DNA of 64,000 bases from Buxus sempervirens (Eukaryota; Streptophyta; Magnoliopsida; Buxales; Buxaceae): NCBI GenBank assembly GCA_947561395.2, contig OX387190.1, forward strand, positions 8,860,858-8,924,857, read 5' to 3'. A model generated the notes under the pieces. It saw only the letters and a program-made list of their open reading frames with translations. It ran no database searches and was not told the origin of the DNA. Made by a program: the position numbers and the translations under genes. Below, piece by piece: positions 1 to 12,880 of the stretch (position 1 is its first letter; each line of letters opens with the position of its first letter).

Positions 1-574
1 AATAAGATACTTGATATTTATGTACAGTTTAGGGGTAATATGTTACTTGCTATTTATAAAGTATTTATGTAAAGTTTAGGGGTAGACACACAAAATAATA
101 AGGTACTAATTATTTAGTGAAGAGAAATTAGGATAAGCCAATTTAATTAACTAATGAAGCCTAAAGGCATATAGGGTTCTTTCTCCAAAAATCTATAAGG
201 TAGTTTCTGGTGTAAGGTTTTTCCAGTGAAATTTAGTAGTTATGATACTTAAAATTTATCAAAGTTAGTTTAACTGGGTTGGGTTTCTGATATAAAGTCT
301 CTCTCTGTGGAAATCAAAATCATGATGTGTGGAAATAAATTTTCCTAAATGAATATCTCAATCGAATAGATTTAAAGTCTTGAATCTCAAAAATCCCTAA
401 TTATTTTCAAAGCAGGCAACTATAAGCCTAAAATAAATTCCCTAATGTTTATGTTGAAAACAGATTATATGATTAGTTAAATCCGTCTCAAATCATCTAA
501 TTTAATTGATTAAATCCATTTAAAATCAAATTATGAAAATTCACATTTTTCTGTTGAGATCAACTAGCACTGGT

Positions 575-775
575 TGCCTAGGCGACCTAGCTAAGCGTCA
601 ATTAAATTTTTCTGAAATTTTTAGTCTCAACGGGTGCTCAAGGATCATCTAGGCGGTCCCACTAGGCACCGGTTCACTTTTTGAATGCCGACCCCATCAC
701 CTAGGCGATGGGTGAGCGGTGCTATTCATGGGCGCCTACAATCGCCTAGGCAATCATGCTAGGCGCACATACAAC
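575..775. repeat. CG-rich word island of S1 (CCTAGGCG repeats)
   Basis: About 200 bp of GC-rich sequence in an AT-rich LTR. Variants of CCTAGGCG, CTAGGCG and GGCGCCTA recur at least eight times, mostly in palindromic form. It lies in the inferred LTR intron, where other families carry different repeated words. Confidence 0.6.
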
Positions 776-1899
776 TACGGCAAACCGAGTTCCAAATCTG
801 TATTTTTCTTAGTTTTGATCAATTCTAACGTATATATTCAACTATAATAAAACTAAATATACATATATACATCAAGAAATCATGCATTAGGATCAAACAA
901 CAAGAACACAAAATCAAACGACAAAACGGGTGTGTCACCTACCTGTTCGTACAGTTTCTGTCACAACCCGGAACCAGGTCTGCCCCTCCAAGGCACAACC
1001 CGTCCCAGACTGTGGTAAGTGGGCCATTATACTTGATAAAATGCGAAGAATTTAAAACTTTTTCCTAACAAGTGCAAGTGATAAGACAATTCATGTTGTG
1101 CATAACAAAGTGTGTTTATATATAATTGAAGTGTAACAAGACACGAGGGTTGATTTCAAAATGATGGGTGACTATATCACTCCTCTCAAAATATAAGGTA
1201 TACAATCTAAAAGAAACTATACATGCATAACAGAAATAAGACCTAAGGCCTATAAAAATCTACCTCTCTCTATATCCCAAAAGCTTTCTCTTTGTCTCTG
1301 TCCCCAGCCTGGTCCTTCACACCGGACGTCGATGGATCTGAAAAATAAGAATTAAAGCAACTGTGAGACGGATGTCTCAGTAAGCAAAACATGCATGCAC
1401 GAGAAAACACAATTTTGACATATATCAATCGGTTAAATCATGACATGCGGTTATTTGAAATCATAAATCAAGTATCACAGTTGAGTGCCATACAAGTTGG
1501 TGCATGCTTGTGCGTTGGTGTACAGTTAATACATTTAATACAGACTTTCATCCAATCTCACCAATGGTTATGCAGGAGGTTTAATATTATACTACTCAAA
1601 ACAACCACATCAACACATATCCATCTAGCTTCACCGTCTACACATGGTAGCTAGGCATATCCATCTAGCTTCACCGTCTACACTTGGTGGCTAGGCATCT
1701 ACGCCGATTACACACGACGTTGGAAACTAATACGCCGTCTACACATGACGTTTAGGCATCCATTCCTGATTACACATAGCGAATGAGCATCGGCCACCGA
1801 TTACACATGGTGCCGGGATGATACAACCATAGGGAACAGAAATAATAACAATACAACATGTACCATTGCATGGGAAGTGCTCCAGGGTAGCCCATGGCC

Positions 1900-2400
1900 T
1901 TATCAGAGTCAATCTTGGGCCAAGCCCTCTTTATTCAATGTGTCTACATCCATGGCAAGCTAACTAGGTGGGCCAATGCCCTAAATATACATTTGTTCAT
2001 TGTACCAGATATCTTACAATCCCAAGCTCTTATGGAGGATGCTAGTTCACTAGCCTCGACGGAAGTGAACCACACACACTAACCACCAATACTCTTTTGT
2101 GGAGGATGCTAGTTCACTACCCTCGATGGAAGTGAACCACACACACTACCCACCAATACTCTTTTGTCCACAGTGATAACCAATTGGGGCCACTGCCCCC
2201 TTACATGCTATCAAGTAATGGGCCAACGCCCTTAATATCGTGCAATTCAAGATGGGCTAATGCCCTTCATATCGTGTGCCAAATATCCGGCCGAAGCCCT
2301 TCTTATCATGTATTGTGTACTCATACTGAAGGTCCAATGATAAAGGATAGGTTTTCCAAAAATTTCTACACTTCATGACCCATTTGGGCAACCTATGCCC
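1900..2400. repeat. GGGCCAnTGCCC palindrome repeats in S2
   Basis: Variants of GGGCCA-n-TGCCC (for example at about 1969-1981 and 2219-2231), each a short near-perfect inverted repeat, recur roughly every 30-60 bp. S21 has the same series at about 61748-61935. They lie shortly before the inferred acceptor, on the minus-strand reading. Confidence 0.6.
2034..2167. repeat. 67-bp tandem duplication
   Basis: Two adjacent 67-bp copies (2034-2100 and 2101-2167), each starting GGAGGATGCTAG and ending ACTCTTTTGT, with only a few mismatches. The corresponding part of S21 does not show the duplication, so it is probably private to S2. Confidence 0.85.
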
Positions 2401-3353
2401 CAACTCTTTCGATACTTGTACAACTAGGCTTTGGTTCTTGATTTCTACTTCTAAGGACTATTTGGAAGGTGCTCGAAGTGACGGAATCAAATTATCCTAC
2501 TTCCATAGAAATCTGTGACAGAAACTCTCTTACAAGGCCTTCTTTGGTAACACGTACCCAAAATCCTTGTTAATTAGAATTTTGAGATACTTCCAGTTGG
2601 GACACTTTCTAGACACATAATTCTCACCTATACGTAGGTTGGATTTGAATAGAAACTGTAGACACCTGATTTTTGCACCCCCAAAAGGAAGAAAAATGAA
2701 AAGTCAAACTAAAAGTCAAACCCTGAGGGGGTCAAAAATTGACTTTTTGATCCAAGTAAATTTGACCATCAAACTTCATCTCATGAAAAAGAGCATTTCG
2801 ACACGATTCCAACGCAACTGAATTTGCTGGAATCGGAGTCCAGATGAAAAAGATATGAGCTGGTCAAACTTTTGGGGAGCGAAAAGTTGACTTTTTGCTC
2901 AACCCCAATTCAACTGCCAAATTTAATCCCAATGGATAGGTGATTCCGAGCCGGTTCCAACGACACTAAGTTTGCTGAAATCGGACACCGGATGAAGAAG
3001 TTATGAGCAGTTGAAGTTTCAGAAAAACTGCCCATGTGGCAAAAAGGCAGCAAAAAATGGACTAAATCAATACAATAAATAAAATAAATGTGTTTAATAA
3101 TATTTTAATAAAAAGAATCTCGCTTTTTAATAAAATAATCGGAAAAATCGAATGAAATCTTGCAAAAAACCAAAATGAATAAAGGTTTGAAATCCAAACA
3201 TTTAAAAAACGTGCTGGACCGTATTTTCATTACGGGCAGGGCATGCCCATATTTGAAATATGGGCAAGATTCCGGAAGAAGACACGCGTCACCGTACGGC
3301 GGGACACGCGTCCCGTACGGCCGATTCGCGAGATTTGCAAATGTGCGTTTTTC

Positions 3354-3430
3354 GCCCGTATTTGAATTATGGGCAAGGCACGCCCGCACTTGAAGTAAGG
3401 GCAAGGCATGCCCGTATTTCAAATACGGGC
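3354..3430. repeat. 28-bp-spaced palindromes upstream of S3 TATA box
   Basis: Three 21-bp inverted repeats start at 3354, 3382 and 3410, exactly 28 bp apart. The last is perfect: arm GCCCGTATTT and its reverse complement around one central base. A related perfect palindrome (arm GCCCATATTT) is at 3245-3265 and another, with a TAATA-like centre, is at 4361-4381. The array ends 14 bp before the TATA box, so it occupies the proximal promoter. Confidence 0.85.
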
Positions 3431-3444
3431 ACGAAAATTTTGCC

Positions 3445-3453
3445 TATAAATAG
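3445..3453 (+). promoter_or_regulatory. TATA box of S3
   Basis: TATAAATAG in the context GCC-TATAAATAGAG; the identical box sits at 40085-40093 in the sister LTR S17. This is the likely start of LTR transcription (U3/R boundary about 30 bp downstream). Confidence 0.75.
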
Positions 3454-6400
3454 AGAGGCCACCCCCTCATTTGGACAAGCTCTCTCCTTTGGCCATAACC
3501 CCTGCCCTCCTGAAGCTATCCACGGCCGAACCCTGCCATCATGCCACCACTCCACCACCCTAAAACTTTTTAATGCCCAAATTGCCCCTATGTCCCAAAA
3601 CCATGCCCAAACTCCCAAAACCTTGCCTAAGTTTTGACCTTTCATCTTCTTGGATTGAAGAACCTAACCAAACCCTTTTCCTACCATTTTAAGAATTCCC
3701 GGAGGACGCGGAAGCGCTGCCAAAATCTTCAGAGAATTATTACATCACCAAATTCAAGGACTAATAGTGTGGTAACCTTTTTATCACTTTCGTTCCCAAT
3801 ATACATACATGAATTGTCTTATTTAAGTTTTTTTTTTCTCTATCGCTTTACTACTAACTCATTGGCTTCATTGTTCATTGGAGTACTCCCATGCAAATAA
3901 GCACCCTCTTATGGAGTAAAGAGAGGATGGAACCATAAAATTAATCAAAGAAGGAAAAGATAACATGCCTTGGTTATTTGATTGAATGCATAAGTATAAA
4001 AGGGATTGGCCCTCCTTAAATCCTACTATGTAATCCCATCCCCACTATCCCTTCTTCTTCTTTTGTTACATAACCAAAAGATGGCATGGTCCAAGAAAAA
4101 AAAAGGAGTTAAGTTCCATCCTAAAGTACCAATGAAAAAGGACTTGAAGATGGTGAAGAATGCAAGTGTGCCATATTAGAAGGCACCAGAACTACCATTG
4201 AAGTTGCCGGAATACCTGAGAAGGCCGCCGGAGTAATCCCAAGCAAAATCGGAGCACAGAAATGCAAACTTGGAAGCGTCCGTAAACTCAGAGCGGTCCG
4301 GGTAGGATCGTATTTTCTTCACAGACGAGCCAAATCGGAGTTTATTCACGGGCAAGGGTGGCCCGTATAATAAATACGGGCAGATGTAAAAATAATGTAA
4401 AAAAAACATAATTTCCCGACCCGATTGGATCCATTCCGACCCAAATCCACCTAACCCGACTCAATGAGTTATTTGGGCTATTCTTAGCCCATTTTTGGAC
4501 TATGGGCCTAGATGGGCCCACCAAGACCCCATTGGGCCCACTTGTGGGGCCCAATTTGGACCGGCCCAAACCGGACCCGTTTTCAATAAACGGGTCCAAG
4601 GCCACTTGACCCTTGGCTAATGGGCCAAATCCAAGCCCATCAAGCCCAAATAAAGAATAAAATTTAAATAACCAAAGAAGGGTTACCCAATAACCCTACT
4701 GGGCCCTAGGCCCACCCATGGCAACCCACGGGTCTTCCAACGGGACCCGGGTCCGACCCGCTCCACTAAGTAAAAAAAAAAAGAAGATAAAATCAAAATA
4801 AAAGGGACCCACACCTTCAGAGGGCCCCGCCAGACCCAACAGAACAGCATGCTGGTCTAGGAAGGGTGAACTTGACTCACAAAACCAGGGAGACCCGAGG
4901 GACCCGTCAAACCGACGGGGCGGGCCGGGGTGTCTTAAGGCTTCCCCGGACGTAACCGAGGACTTAGCCAGAACTCTGAAAAGCCACAGACTAGACTTAG
5001 ACCCGGTTAGGGCAAAACCGTGTCTGCCTGCACTCTCAGGCAGTGGCGACTCCAAAAGTCCCGAGGCACGCACAGAAAGTGCGCCCGGTGTGCGATCTAG
5101 GATCCAGGATTTTTAGGTGCGCACAGAAACAATTAGTGGTTAGATCTGGGCTAAAATCACACTTTTGGAAATTCCTACATTCCTTAATCCATTTTGGCAA
5201 CCCATACCTCAACTCCTTTGAAAACTTATTCAACTTGGTTTTGGTCTTCGTATTCTACTTCCATATGTTATTTGGAAGGTGTTTGAAGTGGTGGAATCAA
5301 TTTATCCCACTTCTATAAAAATATGGAACATAAACTCTCTATGACACCTATTCTAGCAAAACTTACCCAAAATCTTTACTATTTGGAATTTGGTGATAAC
5401 TCCAGTTGGAACACCTCCTAGACACCTAACTCTCGCTTATACATGGGTTGGATTTGAATGAAAATAAATGGTAGTTCAATCTGGGCTAAAAATCCAAAAA
5501 TGGGAAAATCTGATAAGGGCACTCAATAGGTCGCTCGAGCTTGCTTCGAGCGGCCAAGAATTAGCTCTCGGGTTATTCTATTCAGGCAGGTCGCTAGAGT
5601 AGTCACTCGAGCGGCCATGCCTTAGGTCTCTACTCAAAACTATCGCCCGATGCCGCGCTTGAGCAGCTGGGTTTCTTTGACAGTTCGCGAAATCCGAACT
5701 TTTGGGATTTGGGGATTTTCTCAAATCTCACTTTTTCTGGGTGTTTTTGGGCTCTAAATTGCTCCTAGCATGTGTAGTTATCTACTACCAACAAAACCCC
5801 TAAAATAAATCACACCTATCCGTCCAAATAAATCATTTCATACATTAACCCTAGCATTCACATCTCATGCACGAAAATGGCCGAAAATTTGAAATGTGGG
5901 AGGGTTGGTGTTGCTTACCTCTTGCAATTACTTAAGCAAGTCTTCTTGCTTCCTTTGCAAGCCATGAACAGCTTTTGATGAGCTCCAAGCTTCAGCTCCT
6001 CCAAGCTTGCCTCACAATCCTCCAAGAAACCCAAACGAAAATGGGTTTTCCTTTGTGTTCTTCAAGTGAACTTAAATGGGAAAGGGGAAGGGAATGTGAT
6101 GGAAATAAAATGAGAAGATGAAGATGAAGATGAGAGTGGGAAGGGAAGAGGAAGATGAAGAAGAAATGGGAGAGTGGGGGAAGAAGAGAAAAGAGAAAAG
6201 GGTTAAGGAAAGGGGTTGGTCATGAATGGCCTTTCCTTGGGTCTTTCTCCACTTAGGTGGCTTCCCAAAACATGAAATATTACTATTTTGCCACTCTCCT
6301 CCTATTTGCACATAATACCAACCCTTAGCAAATTTGTCTCACCATAGGAAATCTTATTGAACCAAATAGAGATTACTCACCTTCACAGGTCACTGTCAAG

Positions 6401-7869
6401 CCAGGGCTTAGCCACTTTGACTAGCTTCAGGCTTGGGCTTCTCCAGCTTTACCTACACATCACACTCACTGGTTAGGGTGTGCTAGGGATATTGGAACGG
6501 GGTTTCACAGTTTCCTTCTTCCCCCTCTTCCTAGCGACAACTTCCTCCTTTCATAGACACAAAAGGCTTCTGAGATGCTGAGGAAACTAAGATGAAACGC
6601 CCTCCTTCTTTTTCTTCTTTTCTCAATTTCTCTTTCTTTCGTTTGTTTTCCTTTGGCCGTCACAAACACACAAACAGAATACGATGATAAAATACGTTTA
6701 GTATTCTAGGGTATAAACCCTATTATATTCTTATATGATCCTACGCTTCTCACCACTATCGTTCATTACACACCCAACCAATCAGATCACAAAAATACCT
6801 TATTTTAATTCTTACCTTGATATGTCACAATCGAACAGTCATATCTGCTTCATCTTTTGGATCTCCTCCTCCCACATGATCATCACCACAACCCAATAAT
6901 AGATTTAAAAAAATCCATCATCTCCGATACCAATTAAATTTTAGAATTTTAATTAAATTGAAATATTATTTATTTATTTGTATTTGTATTTATTTGAAAA
7001 TTTCGAGGTCTTACAGTCTTCTCAAAGTCTTATCTTTCTTTATGAGTTCTACAATGACATTAATATCATAACACACTTGTTACTATTACATTGACACATG
7101 CGAGATGCATGTATGTGTTATTTTATGGTTGAATGTTGTAAAACCCTGGATTTTCCTAAAAATAAAATAAATTAAATAAGCCTAAATATATAGAGAAGTT
7201 AAGATTTAATTTAGGTATTGGAGGAATAACAATATAATCCAAGAAATATTAGTAGTTAGATGAATAAACAATAATTTTGAGTAATTAGGAAATTAAATAG
7301 TAACTCCAAATTAATTAGAAAAAAAAGAGTATGATTTAGATAAATTGGGAGAGTAAATTAAATATAAAGGATTAGAGAAGATAGATATTAATCCAATGTA
7401 TTATATGGTTAAGATTGATGTGAGGAATAAAGAAGAGAATTTTTGGAAAAAGATCTAAAGGTTGAATATGGAATTACAAGGAAAGGGTATTTTAGACATT
7501 TTACAATTAGCCAAATTAATATATTGAATAAGTAAATAATTATTAGACTTGAAATGTTTAACTAGACTTAATTTGGGTTAGGTTTGAATTTAAATAGCAA
7601 ATTATAGCTTAAAAGTATGGAAAAGAGTACATTGGTGATTATGGTTGATAAGGAGCCTTACATTTGGGGATAAGAGGAGCTTTGGGGTGTTTTAGTAATA
7701 TTTTAAAATAAGGAATTAAATATGCACGAAAATTAGCTAGAAAGAAGAGTTTAGATAGTGAGGGATTTAATTGGTATAGTACTAGTAGAGAATTAGAAGG
7801 TGGAGAAAAAGTAGGAAATTATTTAGAAAGTGTCTAATTCTAATTGGACCTCTTGAGGATTAGAGTGTT

Positions 7870-7878
7870 TATAAAAGG
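7870..7878 (+). promoter_or_regulatory. TATA box of S5
   Basis: TATAAAAGG about 730 bp into the LTR; the homologous box in S9 is TATAAAAGG at 16097-16105 and in S7 TATAAAAG at 11973-11980. The sequence downstream is a purine-rich GAAGAGAGAAG leader shared by these LTRs. Confidence 0.7.
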
Positions 7879-8569
7879 GAAGATCTAGGGAAGGTTTGGG
7901 GATTTTAGCAAGTCAAAAATAAGGAGAAAGAAGAGGGGAATTCGTGCTTGGGCTTCGAGAAATAAAGGAAAGAAGAGAGAAGAGAAAAGGAGGAGATTCT
8001 ATAAAGAAAAAGGGATTTCAGATATGGCCGACCAGCCAAATTCAAACGACGAGCTATGACGATTCAACCATTGGAATGGGCTGAAATTTTTGGGTTTTGA
8101 TCTACTCATGAGGGACTTCAATCTGAATGGTAGAGATTGGATTTGGAGGAGTTTAAAGTGGTGCGATCAAGCTCAGAAAATAGCTAGGCGAGCAGATTTC
8201 TGGTCAGACTTAGTTCATGTAACGAGGCAAATAGCAAACACTTAGAAAACTGGAGGAGTTGTATGATTTTCATGTTTTATTATTTAGATATATTATGAGA
8301 TGATTTAGAAACAAACCATGTTCGTTTAAACAAGGATTTTCGTAAGTGTTATTTGTTTGTTTGGGGTTTTCTCAAAAACTGTTAAAGTGTGGTTATATGA
8401 TTGGTTTTGATACGATTTGATTTATAAACGAAGTTTCATTTTGTTTAAATTGTTCTAACATGTTATAAAGTGTTTTAGAATGATTTAGAATGGATTTGAT
8501 GCATTATATATTGAGTTGTGGAATTTTTATTGAATTTCGTAATTTTTCAAAAATTTACGTCGTATCGGG

Positions 8570-8745
8570 CCACCCGAACAGTCGCTCGAACACCCTACGT
8601 ATTTGTCAAAACCCGAGAGCAATCTTCCTAGATTTAACTGTTGCCCAAACAGTCGCTCGAGCAACCAATCGAGTGACCAACCCTGAAATGACCGAAGTGT
8701 AAGGCCGTTCGAGCGCCCTATTGCCGCTCGAGCGCCCTGTTTGTC
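8570..8745. repeat. CGCTCGAGCG word island of S5
   Basis: Five to six variants of the palindrome GCTCGAGC (for example GTCGCTCGAGCAACC and CCGCTCGAGCGCCC) within 175 bp, flanked by AT-rich sequence ending CAGATTTTG. Similar islands with the same word occur in S7, S9, S11, S2 and S21. Confidence 0.65.
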
Positions 8746-9172
8746 AGATTTTGAAAATTTGTCTTCCAACCTAGGTTTTTACTACGGAATTGTTGTTATC
8801 CATTTTTAACCTTTGTACCATCAAGTTTAGGGTGTTTGGAGATTGTTTGTACTTGCGGATGTTTAAAATTCATTTTTATAATAAGCTTGGGTAGATTTTA
8901 CCAAAGAGGCTTTTCAACTTAATACCTTTATTCCAAACAATTCTATTCTTAACCAAACTTGATTTTAAAAGTTCCTAAACCTGTATTTGGTCTATCTGGA
9001 CATGTTTTGAGTTCCGAAAGAGTTTACATATACCTGGATTATTTTGCCCATTGAAACCGTGATCTTGAAGCATGTATTTGACTCCACTTGTGTTGGTTTT
9101 TGGGTCACAGTTGTGATAAGGCAGTTGCCTGGTTTATTATTTCCGTAGGGAGGATTTGGTTATTTGTTTATT

Positions 9173-9560
9173 CTCAGTCCATGTACTCGGCAGGATACTT
9201 CCTTAATCCGTGTACTCGGTGGGAAGCTGGTTATTGGTATTTATATCCTCAGTTCGTATACTTGGCAGGATACTTCCCCAATCCGTGTACTCGGTGGGAA
9301 GCTGGTTATTGGTATTATATCCTCAGTCCGTATACTCGGCGGGATACTTCCTCAATCCGTGTACTCAATGGGAAGCTGGTTATTGGTATTTATATCCTCA
9401 GTCCGTGTACTCGACAGGATACTTCCTCAATCTGTGTACTCGGTGGGAAGCTGGTTGCTTGTTATTTGGTTTACTTCCTCGATCCGTATACTTAGTGGGA
9501 AGCTTGTTGTTTTGTGGCTGGTGCCTTTTATCCTCAGTCCATGTACTCGGCAGGATACTT
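9173..9560. repeat. About 75-bp tandem repeats in S5
   Basis: Four good copies and further partial copies of a unit of about 75 bp containing CCTCAGTCCGTGTACTCGGC, then GGATACTTCCTCAATCCG, then TACTCGGTGGGAAGCTGG. The open frames of 135-150 codons across it are a by-product of the repeat and not a gene. Confidence 0.85.
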
Positions 9561-10868
9561 CCTGGTGTTTGTGATTATCTTTCATTGTATGATGCTACAA
9601 GGTGGTATGCTGTTTGCCGTGATTTCTATATTATTGTTTCTCTAGTTGTTGATTTGGTTTAATCGTACACCTCATGACTTATGTTTATGAAAATTATGGA
9701 CTGATTTCATGCATGCACCTTGCTACTTGTTGAGATTAATTCTCACTTCAGTTTTTCCCAATTTTCAGGTATTTTTAGCGAGGACGACGAGCTTGGGCTA
9801 GTACGAAATGGGGTAGCTAGTTTAGTTGTAAAATTAGATTCATGAGAATAAGAACATTGTAATTGTTAAAAATTAGTTGTTAATGAATATTATTTCAGGT
9901 TTTCGCATATAACTCTGATGATAGAATTAATAAAGGCTTAAATTGATTCAGATTTTTAGTTGCTTTTGTTACTTACCATAACACCTTGGGTTTTGGGAAA
10001 TGGACCAGGAACCGGGGCGTTATAGATGTGATTACTTGGAACATCCTAGTTATATTGGAAATGGAGTTGGTTACTATTGATTTGGATTATGCTGTATTAT
10101 TCTGGACTTGATTCTCATTGTGATTTATCTGATACATTACCATAGAAATGATTAAATGCTGATTTGTGTTTCACGATTGCTTTGTGTTAAACGAGACCTG
10201 CTTATCCATGTCAGTTTTATCGTGCTTAAATGATTACTTTTATACATATAAACTATTTAGCATGTATCGTGCTACCTATTGAGATATTTGTATCTAACTC
10301 TTTTTGTTTTGTTTTGGTTTTCAGCTGATACAAGAGAGAGGGATCTTAGTGGTGATATTCAAGGAGAGTTTGCTGACTTCTTGTCGGACGATTACTACTA
10401 TCCAGATTGAGCTGAGGTTGAGGAGAGATGACTTTATGAATGATTTGACAGTTTATTTTATTATTTGGACTTGATGTATTGAGAGAGTGAAAGTTTTAGC
10501 ACCTTTTGATTTACTAGATTTGATTAGTTGGATTTGATGGTCATTTATTTTCATTGTATATTTATGGTGATATTAGACATTATTCTTCCGCACTCTGATA
10601 ATCAGAATTGAGTTATTTGATTTTTAGTTTGGTTAAATTTTTTATGTTGTATACATATGGGCCCAGTAGCACTTGGATTCGAGTTCAAATGCCGGTTTTG
10701 CATTGACCTGGGTTCAGGGCGCTACAACCAAGATGTCACAAAGTGACTTAACAAGGTGTTTAGATAATATTTAGAAATAGATATAAAATATGGATGAAAA
10801 TTTATTAAAAGTATGATTTTAATTGTAGGGGATTTAAGGGATACGATATCAAAAAGAGAATTAGAAGA

Positions 10869-10870
<2 letters not shown>

Positions 10871-10941
<71 letters not shown>
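10871..10941. repeat. (GA)n microsatellite
   Basis: About 35 GA units with a single interruption (GATAGA) around 10911-10913, in the promoter-proximal part of S6. Confidence 0.95.
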
Positions 10942-12639
10942 GTGGAATTAATTAGAAAGTTTCCAAGTCCTTATTGGACTCCTATTAGGTTAGTCTATTT
11001 AAGTAAGACACTAGAGAAGGTTTAGGGTTTCTTCTAATCAAATTATATAGAGGAAAAGGAGGAAAAAAAGGGAGCTCACAAATTTGGGGAGTATAAAGAG
11101 AGAGAAAGGGGAAAATAAAAAGATTACAAGAGGAAGGAGTTGTTGCAGAAACCTTCGACCAGCACCCATCAAAGTTAGATCAAGAGAGATTCAACCATCG
11201 AATCGACCTCAAATTTGGAGGTTCTGTTCAAGACTGGTAAGGCTAAAGTCTGAACGATGGAGATCTTGTTTGGAGAAAACCCTAGGATGGTGCGATAATA
11301 ACATCAATTCCGGATTCAATGAGAATATGGATTTCGTGTATTGAGGCAAGTAGTAATCACTTGAAAACGAGAGGAATTGCATGTTTTTTGTGTTTTGATT
11401 TGGTTTTTGATCGATTTGATTAGACTAAATACATGTTTCATGGATTGGGTTGTTTTCCTCGACAAGTTTTGTAAAACCCTAGATTTTTCTAAAATAAAAT
11501 GAATAAATAAATAAATAATTAGGAAATAAATTATGGAGAAAATATTAAGAATAATAATAGTTGAAGAATTGGGAAGAAATTTAAAGGTTAAGATAAGAAA
11601 TCAAAGAGAAGGGTAATTTGGTCAATGCCAATTAGTTAAATTCATGTAAGGAATAAGATAATTAATTATTAAGTGAACAAATTTAACTAGACCAAATTTT
11701 AGCTTGGTTGAATGTAAAATAATGAATTTAAGGTTTAAGAGATGGATTAAGGGCCTAATGGTAATTATATTATTTAGGGTCCTTAATTTTGATAATATGG
11801 ATGGATAATAAGAGTCTAATTAGAATTAAAAATTTATGATAAGAATAAGCACGAAAATTCACTAGGAAATTCTTTAAAAAGAGTTTAAGAAAGAAAAATT
11901 AAGAAAAAGGGGTAATAGACTTAGAGTATTAAAGTGAGCTTAACCTAATTAGGGTGTTCTAATTGGAGTGGCTATAAAAGAAAGGTTTAGATGTAAAACC
12001 CTGATATTTTCTACATGATTTTTTATTTATTTGGACGAATAAACTTAATAAGCCATGTGTATGTAGGGAATCTCAGTGGGAGAGCATGCACCGAATCAAG
12101 GGTTTTCAAAACTCGTCGAGCGGCAAAGTGTATATAAAGTAAGTATAAATACTTAGCGTATTTAGACTCGTAGGTTTTTTCGTTTTCGCATCCTTGAGTT
12201 GAGAAGAGATTTCAGCTGGTGATCTAGGGTTTTGGAAAAGAAGAAGAATGGGTGTTCCTGCCGATCAGGGCGTTCTTAAATCAGGGTGTTCAAGGAAAAC
12301 CTATCTCGAACTAAAGGAGGTCTGGGTGACGATCGACTGTTGGTTTTGCTGTTGAAGGAGTTTCTGTGCAAGACTTGGAAGCGTATAAGGTGAGTAACAT
12401 CGTTTTGATATATCATTGGCTTTGATCTCTATGATTTGCCGATAGCATGGTTTTTCTGAATAACATATGTTCAAGCGTGAGTATATTTGATGGGTTTAGA
12501 AGTTGTGATTTTTAAGTTGTTTAGATTAAATCCGAAATAAGTTAAAGGTGTTTTGGTAATGGTAGAAGCCTAGATGAGTGGTTACAGAGGTCAAAAATAC
12601 GGCCAGTCATGGAGTTCTAAGATTAACAGAGAGTCGTCT

Positions 12640-12880
12640 GTCGAATGTAGGGTCCGCCGACTTGGCGCCTACCTAGCGCCAAGTGATTTGAGTCAGTGCA
12701 AGCAAAGTCGTTGTTCGCGCCTAGTTCACGCCTAGCTTGTGCCAACCATGCGCGAAGAGTTTACTCATCCTGCCGAGCTCACGCTTGGTTCACGCCTACT
12801 AATATGAGTTAGTGCGAGAGACCGTTTGAGTTATCGCCGACCTCGCGCCCAGCGCCAGAGGTCAGCGCACCCTATGGAAA
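12640..12880. repeat. Word island of S8 (GCGCC / CACGCCTA)
   Basis: A GC-rich stretch in which GGCGCCTACC, CACGCCTAG, CTCGCGCC and related words recur, in the same relative place as the GCTCGAG islands of S5, S7 and S9. Confidence 0.55.

Larger units (their letters stand above)
2657..5125 (+). mobile_element. S3: solo LTR, TGTAGACACC family, inserted in S2
   Basis: Starts TGTAGACACCTG, ends AGGTGCGCACA, and has TSD GAAAC at 2652-2656 and 5126-5130. Length 2469 bp; its sister is S17 (2491 bp). Removing it restores S2 sequence that matches S21 near 62278-62330. A TATA box (TATAAATAG) lies at 3445-3453, directly below three 28-bp palindromic units; another palindrome lies at 4361-4381. No protein domain is visible; open frames of about 100 codons here are not supported by anything else. 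This family differs from the TGTAAAACC LTRs and shows no obvious copy of their intron signals. Confidence 0.9.
959..6509 (-). mobile_element. S2: solo LTR, TGTGAAACC family, minus strand, interrupted by S3
   Basis: The minus-strand copy starts TGTGAAACCCCG at 6509 and ends ...GGTTGTGACA at 959. It is flanked by identical 5-bp TSDs, GTTTC, at 954-958 and 6510-6514. Without S3 and its duplicated 5 bp it is about 3.08 kb. It is a relative of S21 and S22. On the minus strand it carries a donor-like AG|GTAAGC at 5918, a GCTCGAGCG island (5515-5690), a hairpin (1364-1379) and an acceptor TTTTTCAG ending at 1338. The frame after the acceptor resembles the YREEDYYRP tail of S21 but is broken by an indel. 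There is no internal region or second LTR, so it is a solo LTR. Confidence 0.88.
1..7015 (-). mobile_element. S1: solo-type LTR, minus strand, left end outside window
   Basis: Read on the minus strand, the element starts at 7015 with TGTAAGACCTCG, the usual start of the LTRs in this window, and runs off the left edge. Its own sequence is 1-953 plus 6515-7015; the rest is S2, inserted with a GTTTC duplication. A donor-like CAG|GTAGGT lies at 942 (minus), and a CG-rich island with repeated CCTAGGCG lies at 575-775. The right flank GTCTT (7016-7020) should be one TSD copy; its partner is outside the window. It sits inside S4, because the sequence just right of 7015 aligns with the middle of other LTRs (compare 54480-54530). 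No coding sequence is visible. Confidence 0.65.
8227..9768 (+). other. Inferred LTR intron of S5 (GC-AG)
   Basis: The donor GAG|GCAAATAG matches the GC-type donor consensus and aligns with GT donors in other LTRs. The acceptor is ATTTTCAG after a pyrimidine-rich stretch. The interval holds the GCTCGAG island and the 75-bp repeats. Splicing is inferred from sequence only. Confidence 0.5.
7137..10024 (+). mobile_element. S5: solo LTR, TGTAAAACCC family
   Basis: Starts TGTAAAACCCTGG and ends GGGGCGTTATA (terminal ACA decayed to ATA). The flanks are AATGT (7132-7136) and GATGT (10025-10029), a 4/5 match with one A/G difference. Length 2888 bp. The first 400 bp are nearly identical to S9. TATA box at 7870-7878, donor-like GAG|GCAAAT at 8227, CGCTCGAGCG island at 8570-8745, tandem 75-bp repeats at 9173-9560, acceptor ATTTTCAG at 9768, then a frame GIFSEDDELGLV. 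A polyadenylation-like AATAAAG lies near the end. Confidence 0.85.
7016..10726 (+). mobile_element. S4: LTR remnant hosting S1 and S5, left part outside window
   Basis: Visible pieces are 7016-7136 and 10025-10726. It ends GGGCGCTACA at 10726, followed by ACCAA (probable TSD, partner off-window). The last piece has the hallmarks of LTR 3' ends here: a hairpin-like TTGAGATATTTGTATCT, a pyrimidine tract, TTTTCAG at 10318-10324, a frame that closes DDYYYPD-stop, and a CTCTGAT box. Its 5' portion lies to the left of the window, beyond S1. Confidence 0.6.

Noticed and set aside
9088..9662. Three overlapping frames of 135-150 codons rich in Tyr, Cys and Leu
   Set aside because: All three frames stay open because of the 75-bp tandem repeat; the peptides are the same repeat read in different frames and no domain is seen.
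10813..11025. A 70-codon frame with ER repeats
   Set aside because: It is the translation of the (GA)n microsatellite.
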